Below are positions 24,095 to 28,690 of a stretch of DNA of 28,690 nucleotides, piece after piece. Positions within the stretch are counted from its first letter, which is position 1; every line of letters starts with the position of its first letter. The stretch lies in assembly GCA_964392105.1 (NCBI GenBank), contig CAYMPA010000020.1:1-28690 (forward strand). Reading direction: 5' to 3'. This DNA is from UBA7359 sp964392105 (lineage in GTDB: Bacteria > Pseudomonadota > Gammaproteobacteria > Eutrophobiales > Eutrophobiaceae). A program made the position numbers and the translations under genes. Below the pieces are notes generated by a model. The model was not told the origin of the DNA and did not search any database. It worked only from the letters and a program-made list of their open reading frames with translations.

Positions 24095-24904
24095 ATGCTA
24101 AATCCATATCGCCTAAAAGAGCTTACGCTTTTTGATTTCTATCACTCATTGAGCAGTCTGAAAAGTCTGGCCTTTATCATTCCCTACTTTTTTTTCTGGT
24201 ATTTATTTTTTGATAATATAAGTGAACTGGCAGTTGAAAAGCTGAAGAGTGAACAAGGTTTATTTATAGCAAGCTGGTTACTGGAAGATCAGTACCTGGC
24301 GATGCAAATGTTTGTTGATCGATCAGCAAGTTTATCTGTTTATTTACTGGTTTCAATAACAGTAACACCACTCTTCATTTTATTGGCTGCTAATAATCAA
24401 TATTCCAGTGATGCAACAAGAGGCGCATTCAGATTTATATTAACGCGCGCAACACGTGCTGAATTATATTTATCACGGTTTATCGCTGTTACTTTACTTG
24501 TATTTATATGCGTATCTATCACATCTCTATGGGCATCAGCACAGGCATTATTAAATAATGAAGACAAGCTCGAAACCATCATAAACTTTGGCCTACAAAC
24601 CTTTACTATCGTATTTTTTTACAGCCTGCCATTCATTGCATTTATGTCGATGATATCTGCAATTGCACGTTCTGCATTCGGTTCGTTATGTCTGGGAGTG
24701 ATGATGTATGTTTTACTTATCATGATCAGTCTTTGGCTAAAAGCTGATATTAGCTATGCAATTTATTTAATCCCAAGTGGGATCAAGTCAATCATTGTTG
24801 ATATTAATCTGGTAAATATATTTATTTCAGTTGCAATTCTCTCTTGTTACACACTGATCTATTTTGTGTGTGGTTGGACTATCTTCAAGCGAAGGGATAT
24901 GTAA
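24095..24904 (+). CDS. ABC-2 type transporter permease
   Basis: 269 aa with about six membrane segments: AFIIPYFFFWYLFF; LSVYLLVSITVTPLFILLAA; FIAVTLLVFICVSITSLWA; TFTIVFFYSLPFIAFMSMIS; FGSLCLGVMMYVLLIMISLW; and a C-terminal one (ILSCYTLIYFVCGWTIF). A large external loop lies between the first two. The segment SSDATRGAFRFILTRATRAELYLSRF between segments 2 and 3 (quoted here as two adjacent words) is typical of NosY/ABC-2 permeases. It starts 47 nt after mutS without a clear ribosome-binding site, and the ATPase gene starts on the next base after its stop. Substrate unknown. Confidence 0.85.
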   Translation: MLNPYRLKELTLFDFYHSLSSLKSLAFIIPYFFFWYLFFDNISELAVEKLKSEQGLFIASWLLEDQYLAMQMFVDRSASLSVYLLVSITVTPLFILLAANNQYSSDATRGAFRFILTRATRAELYLSRFIAVTLLVFICVSITSLWASAQALLNNEDKLETIINFGLQTFTIVFFYSLPFIAFMSMISAIARSAFGSLCLGVMMYVLLIMISLWLKADISYAIYLIPSGIKSIIVDINLVNIFISVAILSCYTLIYFVCGWTIFKRRDM

Positions 24905-25834
24905 ATGACCAAACATATACAGTGTGAATCATTAACAAAACTTTATCTGGGTATAAAAGCCCTTGATGGACTTGACCTGGAACTGGATTTAACTCAAACA
25001 ACTGGCATTGTTGGACCAAATGGAGCAGGTAAGTCAACGTTATTTTCAATCTTGTGCGGATTTATAAAACCAACAGCCGGCAAGGTTCGCATCATGGGTA
25101 TTCCTCCAGATTCAGGTTCAATCAAAGGAAAATTATCTTTGTTACCCCAGGATACTATGATGTTTAAGGGTATTGATGTACTAACGCAACTCCAACATTA
25201 CGCAAGACTGCAAAATCTTAGTAGACAAGATGCTGTTAAAGAAGTGGAACACGTATTGTCACTTGTACAGGCCTCAGGTTTTGCAAAACAACTTCCTGAA
25301 ACATTGAGCTTTGGTCAACGTAAACGCGTGATGTTAGCCCAGTCCTTTATTGGCAAACCAGAACTTATATTGATGGATGAACCAACATCCGGTCTTGATC
25401 CTGTTGCAGCAACAGAAGTACGAAATTTATTAAGACAATTAGGAAATGAATATAGTGTGGTTATCAGCTCCCATAATCTATCCGAGATAGAAGACATCTG
25501 CAGTGATATCGCAATATTGAACAAAGGGAAATTAATAAGCCATACCAGTCTGTCTGAATTAACCCGCAGCACGCAATGTTTCAGCCTGAGACTGGAAAAT
25601 CCCAGCGATATACATTTATCTGAATTGCTGAAAGAGATCAGCGAAATCAGTAAAATCGAAAGTGACAAAAACGACATGAAGTCCTGTCTTATCTACTATG
25701 AAGGTAATTCGGCTGAGCAACTTCAAATCAAGATATTGTCCAAACTCGGGGAAACAGGGATTGCTATATCAGAATTGAAAAAAGGTAAAGCACTTGCTGA
25801 TGAGATTTCCGAGATAATAAAAAGTAATAATTAA
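24905..25834 (+). CDS. ABC transporter ATP-binding protein
   Basis: 309 aa. Walker A GPNGAGKST (37-45), Q-loop LLPQD, signature LSFGQ (134-138), Walker B LILMDEP (154-160) and H-loop His190 (VVISSHNLSE) are all present, so it should be an active ATPase. The C-terminal 90 residues (from about 220) form the variable domain seen in ABC-2 ATPases such as the NosF/CcmA type. It pairs with the permease just upstream (0 nt apart). No periplasmic protein accompanies the pair. Direction and substrate cannot be told from sequence. A type A repeat element begins on the base right after its stop codon. Confidence 0.92.
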   Translation: MTKHIQCESLTKLYLGIKALDGLDLELDLTQTTGIVGPNGAGKSTLFSILCGFIKPTAGKVRIMGIPPDSGSIKGKLSLLPQDTMMFKGIDVLTQLQHYARLQNLSRQDAVKEVEHVLSLVQASGFAKQLPETLSFGQRKRVMLAQSFIGKPELILMDEPTSGLDPVAATEVRNLLRQLGNEYSVVISSHNLSEIEDICSDIAILNKGKLISHTSLSELTRSTQCFSLRLENPSDIHLSELLKEISEISKIESDKNDMKSCLIYYEGNSAEQLQIKILSKLGETGIAISELKKGKALADEISEIIKSNN

Positions 25835-25978
25835 CAGAGTGCTTTACACGAATAGAAATTTTGTTCTCAGACGAGGCAAAAATGCGCACAGATACGGAAT
25901 TTATAGTTAATAAATGAGTATTCGAGCACATTTTTAACGAAGTATGAGGACAAAAGAGCATTCGTGAAGAGTGCTCTG
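25835..25978 (+). mobile_element. Structured repeat element, type A copy 2 (short form)
   Basis: 144 bp with terminal arms CAGAGTGCTTTACACGAAT (25835-25853) and ATTCGTGAAGAGTGCTCTG (25960-25978), complementary at 15 of 19 positions; three of the four exceptions are G-U pairs on this strand. Inner stem AAAAATG/CATTTTT (25878-25884, 25929-25935). Central hairpin ATTTAT/ATAAAT with a 5-nt loop (25899-25904, 25910-25915). Shared words: GCGCAC, CGGAAT and TTCGAGCAC. No gene inside and no obvious target duplication. It begins immediately after the ABC ATPase stop codon. Confidence 0.7.
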
Positions 25979-26055
25979 ACATAGGGTCTTTTATGCTACC
26001 TCAGGAACGAGTATGATGCCGTCCTTTTTAACACTTGAACCTATAGGTAAATGTG

Positions 26056-26379
26056 ATGACATTTGTTGTTCTTGAAAGCTGCATTAAATGCAAATACACC
26101 GACTGTGTTGAGGTTTGCCCGGTTGATTGCTTCCATGAGGGCCCAAACATGTTGGTCATAGACCCGGATGAATGTATCGATTGCACGCTGTGTGAGCCAG
26201 AATGCCCGGTTGAAGCCATTATTGCTGATGAAGATGTACCGGAAGGCATGGAGAATTATATCGAATTAAATGCTGAATTATCAAAGGATTGGCCGATCAT
26301 TAATGAAATGAAAGCGCCACCTGAAGATGCTGAGGAGTGGAAAGACAAGACTGGCAAACTGGAACTTCTGGAACGCTAA
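26056..26379 (+). CDS. fdxA: 7Fe ferredoxin FdxA
   Basis: 107 aa from ATG 26056; the GTG one codon earlier is an alternative. Cys residues match the Azotobacter ferredoxin I pattern: Cys9, Cys17 and Cys50 for a [3Fe-4S] cluster, and Cys21, Cys40, Cys43 and Cys46 for a [4Fe-4S] cluster (CIKCKYTDCVEVCPVDC, then CIDCTLCEPECP). Two extra Cys at 12 and 25 are as in that family. The C-terminal 50 residues (LNAELSKDWPII...) are the usual extension. A soluble low-potential electron carrier. It stands alone between a repeat element and a strong hairpin terminator. Secure. Confidence 0.96.
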   Translation: MTFVVLESCIKCKYTDCVEVCPVDCFHEGPNMLVIDPDECIDCTLCEPECPVEAIIADEDVPEGMENYIELNAELSKDWPIINEMKAPPEDAEEWKDKTGKLELLER

Positions 26380-26395
26380 ACCACTTACATATCTC

Positions 26396-26422
26396 CCGGG
26401 GATAGTCTTCCTCTATCCCCGG
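26396..26422 (+). terminator. Strong hairpin after fdxA
   Basis: CCGGGGATAG (26396-26405) and CTATCCCCGG (26413-26422) form a perfect 10-bp stem with a 7-nt loop, 17 nt after the fdxA stop. Only ATTT follows, so the T-run is weak; it is probably a terminator but could also be a stabilising 3' structure. Confidence 0.65.
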
Positions 26423-26547
26423 ATTTACTCAAGATTTATCCCTTTTTTCCCGATAACCCACAAGATAGGGTCAACTATTCGGGTTAAAACAGTAGTCCGG
26501 TTCAGTTTGTCTCTGGAAATTTCTTAGCTAGCAACAATTGAGACTAT

Positions 26548-27978
26548 ATGGCCGACACATCGTCACACTGGATTAAAGCCTTCAGCGACTGTGAAATCCC
26601 TGTATTGTATAAAAGTAAACGCAGGATTCATGAGCTACAGGAGAATGAGCAAGACATTACCGTCACTGTATTGGCTGATATAGCGAGGCAAGATCCTGGA
26701 TTTTCAATAACCCTCTTGCGTCATGCCGGCCGTTCAAAGAAAAAGGAAATCACGACTATCTCTCATGCTATATCGCTGATCAGCATTCCGCTTGTTATAA
26801 AAATGCTAACCGACTTACCTGTCCTTGAGAAAGTTCAGGATAGTAAAACAGTAACTAGAATATTGGATGCCTATGCTCATCAATATCAAACGGCATTTAT
26901 GGCCAGGGAATGGTCTATCCTGCGGAAGGAGTCTGAGCATAACGAAATCTTTACAGCTGGCTTAAACCGGGGATTTGTCAGATTCATCCTTTATTTAATC
27001 GATCCTGACAAGGCACACAAACTGGAAAAAATATATCTCACTCCGGATGATAAACACAAAATAAAAGAGAAAGAATTACTTGGAAACACTGTAGACGTAA
27101 TTGCACAAGCAATTGCACAACACTGGAAACTGCCTGAGTTGATACGAGAAAGTTACTCAGGCAAGCATCATAACCCGAAGATAACCGGTATACGTTTAGC
27201 AGCAGATCTTTTACACCAGGTGTATTCCCATTCTTCAATTCATTATCCTGAAGAATTAATCAATCGTGTTGCAGAATACATCCGTGTTCCTGCAAACATG
27301 GCACCTGGAAAAATAAACTGGATTATTATTAATACAATTCGTAACAGTCGAAAATATCTATCCTATCAACCGTTATTACTGATGATGATGAGCTACCCAT
27401 CATCAATCAAGAAAGAGGCCAATGTAAAAAAGACAGTAAGTACACCAGAAAAAGCTGTTATTACGGATTGTATTAAATTATTACGTTCCAATAATTCAAA
27501 TAAACCTGCGCGTGGACTAATAAAAGTAGCTGTAAAAGCCATGAAGGACGGTATTGGATTCTCACGTGTTATCTTTATGTCTTATGACACCAATGAAAAA
27601 AGCCTCAAAGCAAAATTCCAGTCAATTGATAATGATCTCCCAAGTCTTAAACAACTGAAAATTCCGATAGACCTAAATAAACTTTTTAATCAATTATTGA
27701 GAAAAGAACAGACACTATGCATAAACTCGAAAAACCACCATAAATTCAGTAACTTCCTCCCGGACGCACTGCGGCCAATGAAGCCAACTGCAACAATCAT
27801 CGTAAACGCATTCTATGTGAATAATAAAGTTGCGGGGTGTTTTTATGTCGATCATGGTCAAACAAATAAACAACTTACAACAAACGACTTGCAGTACTTT
27901 AAATCTATTTGCACTGAACTTAAAGCAGCGATAGAGTCTACAATAATTAGAAATAAATCAGCTAGAAAAGTAGCTTGA
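26548..27978 (+). CDS. HDOD-domain signalling protein with GAF-like C-terminus
   Basis: 476 aa, no signal peptide or membrane helix. Residues about 10-265 resemble an HDOD domain (IPVLYKSKRRIHEL, VLADIARQDPGFSITLLRHA, ISHAISLISIPLVIKML), related to HD phosphohydrolases but without the metal-binding HD pair. Residues about 310-470 look like a GAF domain (ARGLIKVAVKAMKDGIGFSR, VNAFYVNNKVAGCFYVDHG, then FKSICTELKAAIES). Known: HDOD proteins are signalling or scaffolding proteins rather than enzymes. The leader (26423-26547) has small inverted repeats (CCCGATA 26449-26455 / TATTCGGG 26476-26483). No functional partner is visible next to it. Domain calls are fairly firm; role unknown. Confidence 0.82.
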   Translation: MADTSSHWIKAFSDCEIPVLYKSKRRIHELQENEQDITVTVLADIARQDPGFSITLLRHAGRSKKKEITTISHAISLISIPLVIKMLTDLPVLEKVQDSKTVTRILDAYAHQYQTAFMAREWSILRKESEHNEIFTAGLNRGFVRFILYLIDPDKAHKLEKIYLTPDDKHKIKEKELLGNTVDVIAQAIAQHWKLPELIRESYSGKHHNPKITGIRLAADLLHQVYSHSSIHYPEELINRVAEYIRVPANMAPGKINWIIINTIRNSRKYLSYQPLLLMMMSYPSSIKKEANVKKTVSTPEKAVITDCIKLLRSNNSNKPARGLIKVAVKAMKDGIGFSRVIFMSYDTNEKSLKAKFQSIDNDLPSLKQLKIPIDLNKLFNQLLRKEQTLCINSKNHHKFSNFLPDALRPMKPTATIIVNAFYVNNKVAGCFYVDHGQTNKQLTTNDLQYFKSICTELKAAIESTIIRNKSARKVA

Positions 27979-27992
27979 TAACATTTTTATCA

Positions 27993-28137
27993 AAAGGTGC
28001 TTCTATTAATTTGGATTTTTTTGTGAGTGCAAGGAAGCAGCGCGCACAAGACCGGAATGTATATAGCATACATGAGGATCTGAGCACGAAGCTGACGCCG
28101 CAATCGTGGAAAAAAGGCAATTAATAGAGGTACCTTT
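27993..28137 (+). mobile_element. Structured repeat element, type A copy 3 (short form)
   Basis: 145 bp, arms AAAGGTGCTTCTATTAATT (27993-28011) and AATTAATAGAGGTACCTTT (28119-28137), complementary at 17 of 19; both exceptions are G-U pairs on this strand. Central hairpin ATGTAT/ATACAT with a 5-nt loop (28057-28062, 28068-28073). The inner stem is weaker (AGCAGCG 28036-28042 / CGAAGCT 28087-28093, 5 of 7). Core words GCGCAC, CCGGAAT, GAGCAC, GCTGACGC and GGAAAAAAGGCA are shared with copy 1. It lies 14 nt after the HDOD stop and 18 nt before the next ATG. Confidence 0.72.
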
Positions 28138-28155
28138 AAACAAGGTAAGGATTCT

Positions 28156-28596
28156 ATGCTTAATAAATTTCTAGTCTTTATCTTATTTCTAACCTATCTG
28201 AATACTTCCTGGTCAGAGGTCTATAAATGGATCGATGAAGATGGAAAAGTTGTTTATGGTGATAAACCTGCATCTAGCAATGCAGATAAGATAAAAATTA
28301 AAAATGCACCCGCGAAAGATGAAAATTATCAGGAACGATATAAAAAACAACAAAAGCTACTTGATGTCATGCAAGAAGAACGTGATGAAAAAATTGCATT
28401 AATAAAAGAGGAAAAAGAAAAAAAGGAAAAACAAAAACTAAAATGTGCCGGAATAATAAAAGAACTGCAAGGATTGAAAGATGCCGGTTTTTTATACGAA
28501 GAAACAGATGATCCCTATAATCCAAAAATCGTCTCTGATGAACAACGTAAGATCGAAGAAGCAAAGTACGAAAAATATATAAAAGAAAATTGTTAA
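28156..28596 (+). CDS. Exported DUF4124 protein with coiled coil
   Basis: 146 aa, with TAAGGA just before the ATG. Signal peptide MLNKFLVFILFLTYLNTSWS. A DUF4124 domain follows directly (EVYKWIDEDGKVVYGDKPAS, residues 21-40), a short beta motif common in exported gammaproteobacterial proteins. Residues about 58-97 are a highly charged coiled coil (Lys/Glu-rich). The end has two Cys (Cys97 in KLKCAG and the final Cys146). The role of this family is unknown. The gene is isolated, preceded by a type A repeat element and followed by a stem-loop that includes its stop codon. Confidence 0.8.
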   Translation: MLNKFLVFILFLTYLNTSWSEVYKWIDEDGKVVYGDKPASSNADKIKIKNAPAKDENYQERYKKQQKLLDVMQEERDEKIALIKEEKEKKEKQKLKCAGIIKELQGLKDAGFLYEETDDPYNPKIVSDEQRKIEEAKYEKYIKENC

Positions 28597-28616
28597 CTAA
28601 GTTAACAATATATTTT
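28589..28616 (+). terminator. Stem-loop at the end of the DUF4124 gene
   Basis: ATTGTTAACT (28589-28598) and AGTTAACAAT (28600-28609) are perfectly complementary, one base apart (so a loop of a few bases), followed by ATATTTTC. The stem contains the stop codon (28594-28596). The remaining bases to 28690 are AT-rich, with nothing further that I can support. Confidence 0.55.
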
Positions 28617-28690
28617 CAACAGCTATTTGATAGAAAGACCCTGTAAATTAAATTGTGTAACTGACGATCATTTTTTACTCTTAACAGAAA

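Noticed and set aside
1..28690. tRNA, rRNA or prophage genes
   Set aside because: I saw no cloverleaf-like or rRNA segment and no integrase, transposase or phage structural gene.

Overview
The window looks like part of a gammaproteobacterial chromosome with moderate, fairly AT-leaning base composition. Support for this: a SoxC/SoxD-type sulfite dehydrogenase pair (a sulfur-oxidiser trait), an HtpG gene preceded by a sigma-32-like heat-shock promoter, and mutS followed by a 7Fe ferredoxin gene fdxA, a neighbourhood known from Pseudomonas. No genus can be named from the sequence alone.

Layout. Bases 1-7173 are read mainly on the minus strand: soxC-soxD with overlapping reading frames, a GAF + HD-GYP protein, htpG, and a small exported Sel1/TPR-like protein. 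The gaps hold several stem-loop repeats. Bases 7592-12541 (plus strand) form a first Tad/Flp pilus block: a Flp-type pilin, a very large TadG-like protein, a TadE-like protein, an unrecognised exported protein and a second pilin-like protein, ending at a Rho-independent terminator. An AT-rich 0.5 kb gap with a dyad and two sets of tandem repeats follows. Bases 13039-21495 form the second Tad block: CpaB/RcpC with an unusual repeat tail, the secretin CpaC/RcpA, an FHA-TadA/CpaF ATPase, TadB, TadC, a DUF192 protein, a TadD-like TPR lipoprotein and another TadE. The last tad gene overlaps the mutS start by 4 nt (ATGA), so the mismatch-repair gene sits at the end of the pilus operon. An ABC-2 permease/ATPase pair, fdxA, an HDOD regulator and a DUF4124 protein complete the window.

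How the genes fit together. The two Tad blocks would supply pilin, minor pilins or pseudopilins, outer-membrane secretin, assembly ATPase and inner-membrane platform. No prepilin peptidase (TadV/CpaA) and no TadZ/CpaE localisation ATPase are present here, so these must be elsewhere or replaced. HD-GYP and HDOD proteins suggest signalling capacity but nothing in the sequence ties them to the pilus.

The most interesting non-coding signal is a family of three diverged stem-loop elements: 17765-17990 on the minus strand, and 25835-25978 and 27993-28137 on the plus strand. They share core boxes, but their terminal and internal stems differ in sequence while staying paired, which is covariation. 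Each begins 0, 1 or 14 nt after a stop codon. The first copy is flanked by a TAAT duplication and splits tadA from tadB; removing it restores a TAATG stop/start overlap of the same kind still seen at 10177-10181. This looks like a mobile structured (RNA or single-stranded DNA) element.
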